In this document: positions 1-13,283 of the stretch, one piece after another | Numbering within the stretch: position 1 is the stretch's first letter | Layout of the letters: every line of letters starts with the position of its first letter | Assembly (NCBI GenBank): GCA_029962745.1 | Contig: CM057153.1 | Location: 15,014,435-15,078,434 of the forward strand | Direction of reading: 5' to 3' | DNA: 64,000 nucleotides | Source of the DNA: Echinometra lucunter | Taxonomy: Eukaryota; Echinodermata; Echinoidea; Camarodonta; Echinometridae | Made by a program: the position numbers and the translations under genes | Notes under the pieces: model-generated | Seen by the model: the letters and a program-made list of their open reading frames with translations, nothing else | What the model was told of the DNA's origin: nothing | Database searches by the model: none

Positions 1-236
1 TTTTGGGAAAAGTAAAAAAAATAATAGCGCTTTCATGTTTATGTCAGATTGAAGAATATCATAACAGAAGTATCCCTCCAAACGGATTCTTAAAAGGTCT
101 TCACATTCTCACGTTCGATACTATGACTAGAAACAGCCGAGTCATTGGCCCCCAGTTAGTAATGTGTAGTATCCCCATTTCTGTGTGCTGTGCATGTGCG
201 TTTCAACAAGATCGAATTGATTTCTGTTCTTTTTAA

Positions 237-644
237 CCCATTCGTGACAGGAATTATTTAAAGCCTAATTTGATCAGCTTTTATTCTTCAAATTGGCAAC
301 ACCAACTTTTTTATTTTATTGCTACATTTTTCTTATAAAACGTCATGTATCTGAAATGAATATAAATTGACAGAAATTATGATGAGAAGTCAAAAAGTTG
401 CCAATTTGCAGGGGAAAATGGTGATTTTAAACTTTCTATCACATTGCCAATTTAAGGATTTTAATGCTTATTTTCCTATAAAAAATTTTCAGCATCAAAC
501 AACGAATATTGACGCAACCAAAATGGGCACAGTTTGTGTAGAATTTTTTGCTCTTTCTACTCATGTGTTTGGTATGATTTTTAGGGCTTTGCATCAAAAG
601 ATATTAGGCCAAACCACAAAATGTGGACCTCTGTCACGAATGGG
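237..644. mobile_element. Non-autonomous TTAA-flanked inverted-repeat element (piggyBac-like MITE)
   Basis: Ends are CCCATTCGTGACAG and its reverse complement CTGTCACGAATGGG, and both ends are flanked by TTAA (233-236 and 645-648). TTAA target sites and a CCC-starting terminus fit piggyBac-type elements. The 408-bp body has only chance open frames and no transposase. Confidence 0.75.
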
Positions 645-982
645 TTAATGATTTCAAAACCTTAAAGGTAATAGCCCACATTTGCACAACATTGTTTCAG
701 AATTTGAAGAGAAATAAGCCAATTTCAATTTTAAATGACAGAATACTTATGTAAAACTATCATGTTATCAAGTGAAAAATGAATGGTTTTACTCTTAAAG
801 CATCTGCAAGACGCCTTTACAAAACAAAGAAAAATTTTGTTGAATATTTCCTTCTCAATCCTAAACGGGAATGTACTGGGATCTAAACTTTACGAGTTTT
901 TTTCTGTGGCTTAAAGCAATCTAAAGTAAAATATTTGTGCAGAATGGGTGGTACTTGCAAATGTGGGCTACTACCTTTAAGG

Positions 983-1450
983 CAGGGGTGGCCAACCTTT
1001 ATTTTAGGTTTTTTCTCCCCCCACCCCCCCCCCCCCCCCGCACACATAATACACACATCTGCAATTTGGCAATTATTGCAAAAAAAAAACAAAACAAAAA
1101 AACAGCAAAATCAGTTTCTCTATTCACAATTTTGTATATTTACAAACTTTATACAGAGCGGAAATGACAGACTGAAATTAATGTGGCGAGCGATGTTATT
1201 GAGTGTCGTTATTGTTATGAGAGGGAATTAGAAGCTTTGTATCAATGATCTATACCACGTAACGAGTCAATTATATTGTGAATGATGAAAGCAAATCAGA
1301 AGAGAGGAGAAAACTGTGTGTCAGTGGTTTACCCAATTCTATCACTGACTACGCGGGCCGCATTTCATTTATGAGCTACTTTTAAAATCATTTTTCAATG
1401 CTCCGCGGGCCGCATAGAAGAGCTCACGGGCCGCTGGTTGGCCACCCCTG
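983..1450. mobile_element. hAT-like non-autonomous element, CAGGGGTGGCCAACC ends
   Basis: The left end CAGGGGTGGCCAACC (983-997) is mirrored by GGTTGGCCACCCCTG (1436-1450). The CAGGGGTnG terminus and the GCGGGCCGC words near the right end are typical of hAT elements in animals. The flanking octamers CTTTAAGG and CCATAAGG agree at six of eight positions, so this is a decayed 8-bp TSD. A run of C and an A-rich stretch sit inside. Confidence 0.8.
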
Positions 1451-1550
1451 CCATAAGGTATGGGTCTACACCAGTTTGCATTTACTACTTTTAATAAGCC
1501 TTCCCAAACTGCTTTTAAATGGTTTCTACCACATTGTAATCGCATGACCA

Positions 1551-1702
1551 GGGCCCCGTTTCATAAAACTTAATTATCATCAATGACAAGTTGCAATAAC
1601 TGTTATAAGCTACTGAAATCCTTGCATCTGATTGGCTGAGAGCAAATTTTTCATAGAAATGTGGTAGCCTTTACTGATAACAAGTTTTATGAAACGGGGC
1701 CC
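1551..1702. mobile_element. Palindromic MITE, GGGCCCCGTTTCATAAAACT ends
   Basis: A 152-bp element with inverted ends of at least 21 bp. Its centre holds GCTACTGAAATCCTTGCATC followed by TGATTGGCTGAGAGC, which is shared with the elements at 16987 and 60300. Confidence 0.8.
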
Positions 1703-1738
1703 TGCGGAACTCAAGTTTATCTTCAATGCATAAACAAA

Positions 1739-1861
1739 CCGGGCTGCGTTTCACGAGACATGGACATCCCATGTTGAAACGCGTGTTAATTCTACAACAC
1801 GCGTTTCAATGGGATGTCCGAGAAGTTAGACTTATGACGGTCTCGTGAAACGCGGCCCCGG
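1739..1861. mobile_element. Palindromic MITE, GCGTTTCACGAGAC ends
   Basis: Left end CCGGGCTGCGTTTCACGAGA pairs with TCTCGTGAAACGCGGCCCCG at the right. Internally ACATCCCATGTTGAAACGCG and CGCGTTTCAATGGGATGT form a second inverted pair, so the whole unit can fold into a hairpin. Confidence 0.75.
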
Positions 1862-4441
1862 TTTTTAAAGCCTGACTTTATTCTGAACAACTTCGAGGAC
1901 ACCTTATAAACACGTGTCACTCTACCAAAGTTTTTGTTGAGTCGTGATTGAGAAGTAGAAAGAGATTTAAGATATAAAAGAAAAATCAGTTCGTGCTACA
2001 TAAAAGTGCAACTCCATTAAAACCGTTTACACTAAGACTTTCCAGGTTTGGATTCTCGACACATGCTCGAGAGGAATTGTGTACTCTTGATAGATTCGCG
2101 ATGATTTTCTTAGTGTGTTTTTCTCAACAGTTCTGTTATCATGACCTGTCAATACTGCATACTTAATGTTTTTTTAAAAATATTTTATTGTGTTTTATTT
2201 TGTTTTATTTTTTCGTGAAAGACTGGATTCATGTTTGCTCACGGTGATATGTGAACGTTGTCAAGGGCATAGGGCCCAAGGGGGGGGGGGGGTTGCATGA
2301 TCTGCGCTCCCCGCCAATTCTGGGGACCAATATTCGGGCAACCGTCACCTCATGTTTTCTTTTACACTTTGGTGACGATTGGTTCTAAGTTTTTACATGG
2401 AATTTCATAGCTATTTTCCTTTTCATGCGGTTGAACCAAATGTTCGAAAAAATGCTTTTTCGAATTTTGAACACAGAAAATCATATATTGCATTGAATGA
2501 AGGACTAGACAAGGCCTTCATACAGACCAATGCAAAAGGGTGAAACATCCACAGCTGCATGCTGCGTAGACGATTTTTAACAAAACGTCTTCACAAGAAT
2601 GAAAAAGCTCTTTCCCTTTTTGGTACCAACTACTTCCCAAAGTCTCTTTTCAGATATGAAATGAAATTTTTAAGATGATTTTTAAAAGCGTGTTTTGTTG
2701 TTGCTGTTGTTATTTTGCTGTCGTTTTTGTTGTTATTTCTTATATATTATACACTGCAATTGCGAACAATAGCCACTCCGGGCATCAACCATGTCAACAG
2801 ATAACCGGTGACAGCTGGCCATACCAGCAGTTTATTACGTTTTAAGTGCATTTTTAGTTAGGATTTTTGTGTTGTATCTCGATTTAGATATATGCGACAA
2901 GTATTTTAGAAGAGGAACACAGGCCAGCACCACATTATATCCGCCATTGCCATGACTGCCATCACCTAAACACAATGCTACTGAAATAGTAATGCGTTGG
3001 TTAGTGCAGTGGGTGCCTAAAAGCCTGACAATATTCTACCGAGGAAATGACTATATTCACTGTCTAAAAGCACTGCCAAGGACTCTTATGAAAGACACTC
3101 TCTCTTTTAATGAAAAACTGTAAAGGTTAACACTTTTGATAATTATTTCCCCTCCGACTACTTGAAAACAATAAAGAATTGGTGGATGGGGGGGGGGGTG
3201 GAAAAGGGGGGAAGGAGTTTTCTCCCTCCTGCGCGAAGGGTGGAAGCTTTGACTTTTTTATCATCGTTCCTTGTCTGCTCTTTCTCTTACGACGTTCTCT
3301 CACCTTCTTCTCTTCTTTTTTTTTATTGAAGGGGGGGGATGTGTTTTGCCCCTCCATTTTTTCGGGGGGGGGGGGGGGGCGACTGCCCCCCCCCCCCCCC
3401 CCCCCCCCGCTCCCGGTGCCTATGCCCCACCCCCTCCAACAGCACACAATATGCAATTAAACAGTAGGTTTATAAAAGCATGATAATATTTTGCATGAGA
3501 TATGACTAAATTAACTGTCAAGGACTCTAATGAAAGACACGACCGTTCTTTAATGAAAATTATATTATTTAAGTAGAAAGCCACCTATTCGAAAGGAAAT
3601 CACAAGTGAAATGCAATGTCAGTCTAATTTTCAGTGCAGAAGACATGCTTTGCTTGAGATAAGTTTTGATAAACTCCATTTATAAACATGTACGTGGCGT
3701 CTATTTGAAAAAGAGCCTTTGCTACTGAAAGGAGTGTTTTTTTTTTATGTATGCTAGCTAACTTAGGGAAGATTTTCCTGAATTTCACTAAATTTGTTTT
3801 TTGTTTTTTCTTCGTAACAACTCCTAAAAACCCAATTTCCGCATAGTTTGTATTGTAGGATCAAACGAAAACTTGGAGCTGGTTTCTTTCATAATTCCGG
3901 AATGGAAAAGAAAATACAAATTCGAAAGTATATTAAACGAGGGAAGATGCAAGATGGTATTTTTTCCAGTACCCCAATCACAAGCTTTCACCCAACACAC
4001 ACAACCCCCTAATAAATATCAAATGATATATTAACTGATCAATGATTAGTCCCAACAGGTCTTTATAAAACCTGGCAATATGCTATTGACGCAATGAGTC
4101 AATTCCCTTTCAAGGACACACATGGAAGAGAATCTGTCAAAAAGAAACTTATTGTTTTCTGATTGAAAAAAAAAGGAAAAAGAGATGAAGAAGGTTGCTG
4201 ATATTGTTCAATAGAATTCCCCATCGTATTAAGTGCAATTTCATTGTGTTTTTTATACAAAATAGATGCAGGTCGTGTATACTCCGCAATAATTAGCGGT
4301 GCCTGATTCCATAGTGCATTGAATTCTCTCGATGGTGAATGGTCTGGGTTTTTTGTGCTTGCATATTGGGTGGGTGGGTGGGGGCGTTGTTTCTGACTTT
4401 GGTATTATGACGTAATCTTTTTAATTTTTTTATGCGACCAG
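1862..4441. other. Gene-free stretch with G/C runs
   Basis: No exon-like sequence is visible on either strand. The stretch holds a G run near 2280, and G-rich and C-rich tracts at 3188-3410 including G16 (3364-3379) followed by C23 (3386-3408), which could pair with each other. Open frames here of up to 109 codons are translations of these low-complexity tracts. The rest is plain AT-rich DNA. Confidence 0.6.
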
Positions 4442-4600
4442 GGGCCCGTTGCATAAAACTTTTGCCAGACTTTTTTTTCTGGCAAAAAAATATTCTGGCA
4501 ATTTTTTTTGTAACGGAAAACTATGGCAATTTTTTTTTGCCGTAGTTTCCTCAAATTTCGCCATAAAAAAACTCCGGCAAAAGTTTTAAGCAACGGGCCC
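4442..4600. mobile_element. Palindromic MITE, GGGCCCGTTGCATAAAACTT ends
   Basis: Left end GGGCCCGTTGCATAAAACTT is mirrored by AAGTTTTAAGCAACGGGCCC. Inside, TTTGCCAGA, TCTGGCAAA, TTCTGGCAA, TATGGCAA and CCGGCAAAAG repeat the word TGGCAA/TTGCC in both orientations. Confidence 0.8.
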
Positions 4601-5675
4601 AAGAAAAGTCACTTTGTATGTTCAAGCGTTGTTTCAAGGTTACATAAGATTAATGAAAGTCTTCGGAAAAGATACACATTTGCATACACCTGTCAAATTC
4701 TAAGTTTAAAAAAAAATAATAGACGATGGGCGGAGCAAAAAACTTCTTATAGCTCAACATAATCATACAGACTCTCTCACACGCGCTATGTAAGTACAGC
4801 CCACTTTAAAACAAACGATGAGCCACCCCCCCCCCCCCCCCGACTAGACTCAGCTACGCCACTTGTCATACTCTCGTATACTGTACTTCAACATGTTCAA
4901 CAAGAAATCAATCGCAAACTGAATTCTAGAACTATAGCTTTGGAAGTATAATGCCTATATAAATACTCATCAAAGATAACTCAAATTGATAATAAAATGT
5001 ATTCCGATCAATGAAAATCTATATTTTTCTTCTGATCAAAGCTACGGAGAGAAAATCATGTCATTTAGTAGCTGCATTAGGTGCTATGCCCTTATGGTGT
5101 TCATGAACCGTGGAGAAAAATTTTTAGATATGTACTCATTGAATTGATATATCAAAAGAGTTTTAGCTTGTGCAAAGAGTGGATTTTAATGGATCCCCAT
5201 AATTTATAAATGGAGTGCTTCCATTTAATGGTGACGCACATTTCTTGTTATCAAAATCAAAAGAATTATCTCTTAGTCTACGCGTTCAGAGGCTGAGCTT
5301 TTATGTACATGTAAATAATTGGAACCGAAATTACCGTAACGATGTACATCTCAAATTTAAATCACATATAAAAACTAAAGAAAATTAAAAGCCAAGGATT
5401 TATTTGAAGAAGATAGTGTATTTCATAGGTCCATGTTCTCAAGCTTTCGACTTTGATATAAAAACGTATGATATCTGAGTAATAAGAAAGATAAGGACAT
5501 TTGAATTATAGTGAATATGAGAGGATTCGTCTCTGCATATAGCCCAAGGGCATCAATCCGTTTTATCTTGAAGTTAAATATGAGTTCTAGGGCCCGATAC
5601 ACAAAGGTTTGCGATCAATCGCAAATTTAAAACCTCAAGTCGACAACAGAAGTTTAAAAATGTTACGAGCCAGTA

Positions 5676-6088
5676 GGCCGTAATGTATGGCTTCCTGTTC
5701 ACTATAATAATGGAAGCGATACCTCTAGGTTACCAAATACTAGCCATTCATGACTTAAAGTCAATTGTGTGACCGCCATTGATGACTTCAAGTCAATTGT
5801 TTGACCTAAACAAAAACTCTATGTAAATTTGACCAAAAATGAAGAAATGGGGGGGGGGGGACACTTAAAATTCAATCTAAACCAAAAATTCTGACAACTT
5901 GAAGTCAACTAACGGTTTGATATTGGTTACCTCATGTTAGCCTTTTGACCTCAAAATTTAGGTAAACTTTGATGAAAGATGGATCATTTTCATCTGTTCC
6001 CCGTCTTCAATACGACTGCTTGACCTAAACAATAACTCTATAGGCAATAATCAATAATAACTGAACAGGTAGCCATACATTGCGACCT
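5676..6088. repeat. Inverted-repeat element with iterated CTTCAAGTCAA words
   Basis: TAATGTATGGCTTCCTGTTC (left) is mirrored by GAACAGGTAGCCATACATTG (right). Between them GACTTCAAGTCAATTG and TTTGACCTAAACAAAAACTC recur two or three times with small changes. A G run lies at about 5850. Boundaries and TSD are not clear; the related phrase CCTCAAGTCGAC occurs outside both arms. Confidence 0.55.
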
Positions 6089-6211
6089 ATTTTGCTCGAA
6101 AAAGTCTGCCGATTTGAGGTGGCCAGACCTCAAGTCGACTTTCATGTGGATATTTCCATTGCTGCTTTTACATGTATTCTTTGCATGACCTGTCCTCTCT
6201 TCCCTATACTC

Positions 6212-6389
6212 CTCTCCTCCTCCTCCTCCTCCTCCTCCTCCTCCTCTTCCTCCTCTTCCTCTTTTTCTTCTTCTTCTTCTTCTTCTTCTTCTTCTTCTTC
6301 TTCTTCTTCTTCTTCTTCTTCTTCTTCTTCTTCTTCTTCTTCTTCTTCTTCTTCTTCTTCTTCTTCTTCTTCTTCTTCTTCTTCTTCTT
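6212..6389. repeat. Microsatellite (TCC)n grading into (TTC)n
   Basis: About 45 bp of TCC repeats followed by over 120 bp of almost pure TTC repeats. All long polar or hydrophobic homopolymer frames across it (S, E, F, K) are translation artefacts. Confidence 0.97.
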
Positions 6390-6399
6390 GTGTTGTTTG

Positions 6400-8180
6400 A
6401 TCACTGCAGAAATGATAGGGCGGCAGCCCACTGGCCACTGCCCCCGTAGTGCTGCCTCTGTAGAACACAATACAAAGGTGTCTAGTGTGAGAAGATTATC
6501 GAATTAATAAGAAAGTCACTCACTTCCCCCCCCCCCCCCCCCCAAGGCACTTGCACTGCATGTGTATATGGGACTACACACAAAATGGGCAGAAAGTTTG
6601 GCCCGAACACTTTAGCTATACTTCCTGTCTTCTTCTCGGTATTGTCACTCTATATTCAAAGGTGTAACCATGATAGTTCGGCAACCCAGAATTTGACCCC
6701 TATTCGCGGTGTTTCAAGTACATTTTTCAGCCATTTGTACCTCTATTTGGCACAAAACGGGTACAAATTGGCCTTTAAAAAACACCCCTATATATTTTTC
6801 GCATTCCAAGTACATTTTTTTGCAAACAAGGACCAAAAGAAAAACACACCTTTTAAAAAAGATTTCGATTAAAGGTCTACAAGCTCAAAAACACCCCCCC
6901 CCCTTTTTTTTTTCAATTTCGAGTACAAGCTTATGAAAACAACCCTTTTTTTCGAAATCGCGAACATGCTAAAAAAAAAAAAAGACCTCTTTTTACGCGA
7001 AATTTCGAACGATCATGCGTACACGAAGTCAATACAGAGTGACACCACCTGGGTCTTCTTTCGAATATGGGGGCATTTAAAGAGTATCCTTTCTAAAGAA
7101 TCAATGAAAAAGCTTACAAAGATGTTTTCACCTTTCACAGAACCCTTTAAGGTCTGATCAGTTAGACTACTTTACTTTACATTGGGTGGCGCCATTTCTA
7201 TGGTGACGTCTTTTTCCTTGATGCACAATAATTGAACGAGTTAAGAAGAAATTTCAGTCGAGAGGGGGGCTACGTAGAAAGATCATAGAATGTTTGGTTA
7301 TTGATAAGCAGTCCATCTTTTGTAATACACTAATCGTCAAAAAGTGGACCAAGTCAGGGAAGCAGAATGGCTGGGATTTTTTCTTTAAATGGACTTGAAA
7401 TGATGAACAGCAGGTAATACAAGTCATGTTTGGAAACTATTTGCGAATTCGAAATTCGCAAAATCGGTCATTTGACAATAACTGAAAGTGATAACTCTTC
7501 CATATTTTGTTGCCCAAGCAATGTTACAAAATTAATTTCCATTATTTTCTTTTGTCAACACTGTTTGTTCTCCGAGCTGTCAGAAAGCGCTGTCGTCATA
7601 AGGTTATCCATTGAATTATATAACCCCGCGCACTGTCACTTTTTTTTTCTGAAAATATTAAATTTTTAGTAAGATTGTTCTTAAGGACATCTGGGAGAGT
7701 TGTTACGAAACTACATCAGTTGGTTGATCTTATAGGTTCTCTTTATGTAAGGTGTTTCTGTATGCGAATAGTATATTCCTGTTTTCCTTGATCTGAAAGG
7801 AATTTTTATTCATTTTGGGGTGAAATTCTAGAGATATGACTTTTTGGCGTAGGTAATCTGCTGTTAAGATAGGAAAGGGGAAGAGGAAATCGTATGTCAA
7901 TGTGCGAAATTACGGGTGTTATTAAATTTTTAGCATGACGTAACAAAAGTGGCGAAAATTAATTCAATAAATAATGTTGAATTAGCTAAATTACATTAAA
8001 AAACAAAACCTGGAATGGAACATGAAGTAGACAGACTAGAATCGGTAGACGTTTTGAACAAAATATATAATGATTCAAGGAAATATCATGCATATCGACC
8101 CTTAAAACTCATTTAAGGGATGATGCTAAATCATGAAACTTCTTTCACTTACACTCTGAACTTCTTAGATATAAAGCAAG
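6400..8180. other. Gene-free stretch with short homopolymers
   Basis: No convincing exon. From about 6700 to 6960 the phrases AAGTACATTTTT, GGTACAAATTGG and AAACACCCC recur irregularly, suggesting a decayed repeat. The remainder to 8180 is ordinary AT-rich sequence. Confidence 0.5.
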
Positions 8181-8181
8181 G

Positions 8182-8272
8182 ACAACTCTAAAATTCGATT
8201 AGGAATCTTAATCTAATAGATTTAGAAATCAACCTTATCGATTGTAATTTCTTAGTATAATTTTGGAGTTGT
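8182..8272. mobile_element. Short TIR element with ACAACTCTAAAATT ends
   Basis: ACAACTCTAAAATT at the left is mirrored by AATTTTGGAGTTGT at the right, 91 bp in all. The inside repeats AATCTTAATCTAATAGATTT-type words. It resembles the larger ACTCTAAAAA elements in this window. Confidence 0.5.
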
Positions 8273-8401
8273 ACCTAATTACAATCGACATATGCGATGG
8301 AAGATTTAAAGTTTTTACCTTTTACCGAAAATGGAAAGGAGTATTGATGGTAAAATAAATGTGCCCACGTATTGACTTTTATTTTCAATGTTTCCTCTGT
8401 A

Positions 8402-8616
8402 CACTCTAAAAAAAAGGATTGGGCAAATAACCAATGTGTTGGTGAATAATAATGTTTCCGACCCAAAAATTGGTCAGAATCAACCAAAATTTCGGTACAA
8501 TTTAACCAATAATTTGTTAATATTGACCATCATATTATTCAATATTTACCAATATTTTTTGGTCCGACGCATATTAACCAAAGTATTGGTCATTTTGACC
8601 AATCCTTTTTAGAGTG
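8402..8616. mobile_element. TIR element CACTCTAAAAAAAAGG with iterated ACCAAT words
   Basis: The left end CACTCTAAAAAAAAGGATTG is mirrored by CAATCCTTTTTAGAGTG; the flanks are TA on both sides. The interior repeats ACCAAT/ATTGGT about ten times in both orientations. No coding capacity. Confidence 0.75.
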
Positions 8617-8667
8617 TAGTTTCCGATATTTAAATTCATTTATTTTGCCTACAATGCCACGTGACCC

Positions 8668-8676
8668 TCTTCTCTG

Positions 8677-8709
<33 letters not shown>

Positions 8710-8775
8710 TCCTTTCCCTTTCTCCCTTTATTTCTCTCATTCTTTCTTTCATTTTCTCTCTTTCTTTCTCTCTAT
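8668..8775. repeat. Pyrimidine microsatellite (TC)n
   Basis: Mostly CT repeats interrupted by TTT and CCC. Low-complexity serine/leucine frames over it are not genes. Confidence 0.95.
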
Positions 8776-8779
8776 ACAT

Positions 8780-11700
8780 CACGAAACTAGGAAACTAGTG
8801 CGAGTGCATCTCACATGTATAAGGGGAAAACATGAAAGACTGTAACTAAGTTATTTGGCGGTTTTCTCTTCTAGTGCCTATCGTAGATTTATCAAACCGT
8901 ACATTAAGACGAAAAACACTCCATCATCGTTAGACAAAGGAAAAATGGAAGCGAAATAACAAACGACATCGCCATGGGTACAAATCTGTAGTCAGGCAAC
9001 CGTTGTAGAATGCCTTCAATGCAGTTCAACGTGTTCAAGCAACTGTATTGATATCGGGCACTCGGCGACCTTTCTCTCTACGCATAATGGCAATCGTGAA
9101 AATGACCTCACCTCCAGCATCTTTTTATGGTTTTTTTTCGTAGAATCGTATGCGTGACTACTACAAGTACATCCCTGTACTGTCACTATGCAACAAAGGT
9201 TAAACAGATAAAAGCTAAAAGACAAGGTCAAAACCGTATGTTCCTCTGTCTTCTGCAGAAAGCCCTCATTAAGACACAATTTATATCGCTCGATGAACAT
9301 TTTTTTTTTTTTCCCTTTTAGTTTTCACCGAGTGTCGTGCATGATGTAATTCTGCATGGGAGAATGTCTTCATATAATTTGCATTTGTTGGATTATTCCA
9401 GAATGCTGACGTCATTTTTTTCTCTACACAAGATAAAACAAGGTCATTGTAGATTACTAAAAAAAATGATGACAAATATCGAAATTGCAAGATAAAATGG
9501 TCCTATACAAATGAAACAATAAAAAAAAAACCTACATCCTACATGTCTTGCAAATAATGATGATGATAACGATAGTGATAATGATAGTAATAACAATAGT
9601 AATAATGGTAATAAGCCAGTTCGTAGAAACAATCTGAGCATGAGCAGGTAAAGGTCATTCGGGACAAAAATCTAAAACCCACTGAGTCACACGAATACTT
9701 GATAATTATGTGCTAATAATTTATATGCACACACGGTGTATTCCATGATACCCAGATAAAAATTATTCTTTTCAAAAGGGAAAATAAAAGCTATTCATAG
9801 GGCGCCTCTGTCACTTTGGGAGTAACTATTCTGAGTGCACAAAAAAAGGAACCTCTCCCTGCTTAAAATATCTGTGGATATTTGAGATCATTCGGGACAT
9901 AAGCTAGCTACAATCTGGCTTATCATAACAAATGAAGAATTATGACAAAATATAATAATCATAGCAGTGATATGGAACCAGTGGTAATAAATATTGATAG
10001 CTGACATGGTTTGCCACAAGATCAGACTTATAATATGAAGCATTATTTATTCCATATTTGACACCAAAAATATAATCAGGAGAAGCAACCAACAGTAGCA
10101 TAAGAAACACGATCGCTGAAAGGAGCGGTATATAACACACGAGGACTGTAATACATGAATATGACTATTAGAATCAAGGCTTTACAAATGATAATGAAGA
10201 CAGATTACAGCGTAGGAGGACGGTGGGGAAAATTACAATATAGTGGGATTAGAAAGATTTAGACGGAGGCAGATAATACAAATGCTTGTCAAAATGGCAA
10301 GATATACTTTAGGTTGAATGAGAGGGGTCATACTAAATATGAAAACTGTAGGGTGGCTCAGTATTACTAACGCAGTGCCCTTCCGAGAGGGAGTAAAACG
10401 TCGTGATACAGTTCGTTCTTGAGAAGCACAAATTTCATGTAATGTATATAAGGCAGGTTTGTGGGCATAATATTTTTCACGGAGGATGAACGACGCCTCT
10501 TGCCCATCCCGAGCGAGGAAAGCAAGGGAGCCACAAAATTCACGGTAAAATTTTAATTTTGTTATCAAAATACGGTTTTTTTAAAAATATTTTTTCAAAA
10601 GTTGAATATTCTCACCCCCCCCCCCCTCTCCCCGATTACAAGAACATTCACACTGAAACATGTTCCATATGGATGAAGGGGGGGGGGGGGGTGTGAATGT
10701 AAATTCGATTGATTAACAAGAGACTGCAGAAATTAAAATCGACTATTCCCGCGTGAGGGTCCGGAGGCGGAATGCAGAATCTTCAGTCCTCTATAGTCCT
10801 TTCTTCTTCTTTTTTTTTTCGTTTTATGTAATGAGCTCATTATGATAATCGCACATTCTTATCTCTTGGGATTATGCATTCAGGTCGACGTGTTTTAACC
10901 CTGTTTTTATGATATGAGATGAAATCTTGGCATATTGCTTGTGCAAATTAACCCCTTCTTGCGAATCGGTTCGAGTGTTTGCGTATCTAGTCGTGTGTGG
11001 TGTTTTGAAGCAGTGCAGAGCAGTGGCGGCGATATCATGTAACGAGGGGGGGGGGGGGGGGGGGAGGGGGATGGAAACATCGAAGGCGTCATGATTATAC
11101 CCTCGCGAGAGAAAAAAGTGCCCCGAAGATAAATGTATACATGTATATCACTAATTCGACATAGACTGACCTACTTCGCACAAATGTTTATACCGGAAAT
11201 GGCTACTTGACGGGTATGTGTCGTAAATTGCTTTGTTAAAAAGTGGAAAGTGTGAATATGAACCCCCCCCCTCCCCCGCATTCACAAAGTTTAATGATAC
11301 TTCATTTCCATCACATTTACCTTTTGAACAGGTTGCAAATACATAATCTATCAAAAATGCAAACAAAGTAGAAAAATGTTGTTGTTGTTGATTCGTGTTG
11401 AATGGCAATCAGTCAGTTCTGACTATTATCACCAACGAACTTTATTATTATAAAACGCTTTATTATTATAAAATGAATATATTAAGCGTTAAGAATCGAG
11501 GGGGGGCGATCCTACTAGAAAAAATTAGGGGGACACATCCCCCCCCCCCCCTCCCGCGATCGCCGCTTACGGTGTTGAGTGTCATGCCCGTGGAGCGTAA
11601 CATTATTATATGGTTGGCACTAATGTGTTTCTCGGAGGAAAGAGGGTGAAAGGGTGGGGAAGAAATGGAATATGGTCGCCGAGGAGATAATGAGAGGGGA

Positions 11701-11864
11701 GCGAAAGACGTCAGGCTCACCAAACACGGATAAACTTAGGGAGAGAGAGAGAAAGAAATATGTGCATATAAGAAAAGAAAGAGAAAGAGAGAGAGAGAGA
11801 GAGACGGACAGACAGACAGAGCTAGAGACATCCAGCCAGGTAGACAGAAACGCAGATTTAGCAA

Positions 11865-11897
<33 letters not shown>

Positions 11898-12100
11898 TGG
11901 GAGGGAGAGAGAAAGAAAGAAAGAGAAAGAGATTTTTTTTGTGAAACAGCCGAACAAATGATTTTTTTAACTGATGAAGGTAGAGAGACAGAGAGAGAAA
12001 CAAACAGGGGAACAGACAGACAGAAAGTCGAGTAGGAAATGGCTGTTCATTATGGATGTGACTGTGTGCGTGTTGATATGTGTGTTGTTATACGCTTCTG
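8780..12100. other. Gene-free stretch
   Basis: No exon recognised on either strand. It includes an AATGATGATGATAAC-type degenerate trinucleotide tract (9557-9615), a C run (10616) facing a G run (10679) flanked by TCTCAC/GTGTGA, an 18-base G run at 11046, and a C run at 11540. Otherwise ordinary AT-rich DNA. Confidence 0.5.
11738..11935. repeat. Purine microsatellite (GA)n with GACA tracts
   Basis: Imperfect GA repeats with an interspersed GACAGACAGACAGAGCTAGA segment. Frames made of alternating R and E, or S and L on the other strand, are artefacts. Confidence 0.95.
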
Positions 12101-12102
12101 AG

Positions 12103-12181
12103 CGTGTTTATTGAGGGTAACAGAGGGCTAATAAGCGACCCAAGTTCCGAACTAGCTTACCCGTTACCCTTGATAAACACG
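12103..12181. repeat. Short hairpin, 19-bp arms
   Basis: CGTGTTTATTGAGGGTAAC pairs with GTTACCCTTGATAAACACG with two mismatches around a 41-bp loop. It may be a tiny MITE; no TSD is visible. Confidence 0.5.
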
Positions 12182-13283
12182 ACGGCGACTTGATAGCGTA
12201 CCGGACTTGAGTTCCGCAAAAAAACATGAAAAGGGGGGATTTGATTACCCGTTGAACGAGATCAGCGACTCAAGTCGTGTCAATAAATACAACGCGACTT
12301 CGGTCGCGTTTTGCTGGGGAACTTCGGACTCCTGTTTCCGGATGAGATAAAAAGTAATAAGCCCGCCAAATTTGACCTTCACTGCCGGGTCACTTGCCGC
12401 TGGGCATGGGATTGATGGTTTCGGGAACTCAGATCGCGACGATAAACACTGCATCCAGAGAGACCACATCGTGAGCGCGATTTGTGTTCGCGACCCATTT
12501 CTAATTTCTAGAAATCGAGTTCCCTCGCCAAACACACCCTCTGAGAAATATAGAGAGAGGGGGTGGGAAGAGGAAAGTTTACATAGATGGAGATACAAAT
12601 AGAAAGAAGGAGAGAAGGCGGGAGGGAGGGTTACAAACGGATATGAAAGAGGGGTTCGGGGAAGACCGTATGAGAATGACATCGACAGTTTTCGTTGCTA
12701 TGGCAATGAATGCGTAAACGCAAAGAAGCTTCGTTCATGTAATAAACCGAACCGCCAAAAAAACCCCCACAAAATGAAACCTTAGTTTTAAGTTTGATTT
12801 TGCACTCTATTCTTTGAATATAAAATCCTGGGATCACGCTGATTTTTTCACTAGATTTGAGATGCATTACTATTCAATTTTGTTCTTCCGTATTTATTAT
12901 TTCGTCCATTTTTCAGCCTTGATTGCCAGACAAAATAAAAATCTTCCATTCAAACTATCAAGACATAATTGATATATTTTTGGCAGGGAATGATGGTCTT
13001 TCAACTTCTATTCCATACTTTTCATATCAATTACTAAAAGTACGGTATGCCCTTTTCAGCGGGGGACAATGTAAAATGCGGTGTCAAATCCACCACTTTG
13101 TGAAAAGTATTATCTTTTCATTAAAATCCTGAAAAGAATATTTTCTTTGTATTGTTAGTTATCAATTACTAATGCTATTCATGATTTACATGATTTACAT
13201 TGGCATCGTAATTATATAGTTTAATGTGCGCAGATTGATAATAAACACACAAAGTTACAATCTTAACTTTCTGATACTATTAA

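Noticed and set aside
6080..6507. Frames of poly-S, poly-F, poly-E and poly-K
   Set aside because: Translation of the TCC/TTC microsatellite in all frames.
12245..12682. 145-codon minus-strand open frame, one of the longest outside the TRPC gene
   Set aside because: No recognisable domain, a pyrimidine-rich low-complexity N-terminal half, no splice or conservation evidence. Length is within chance for a 64-kb animal sequence.
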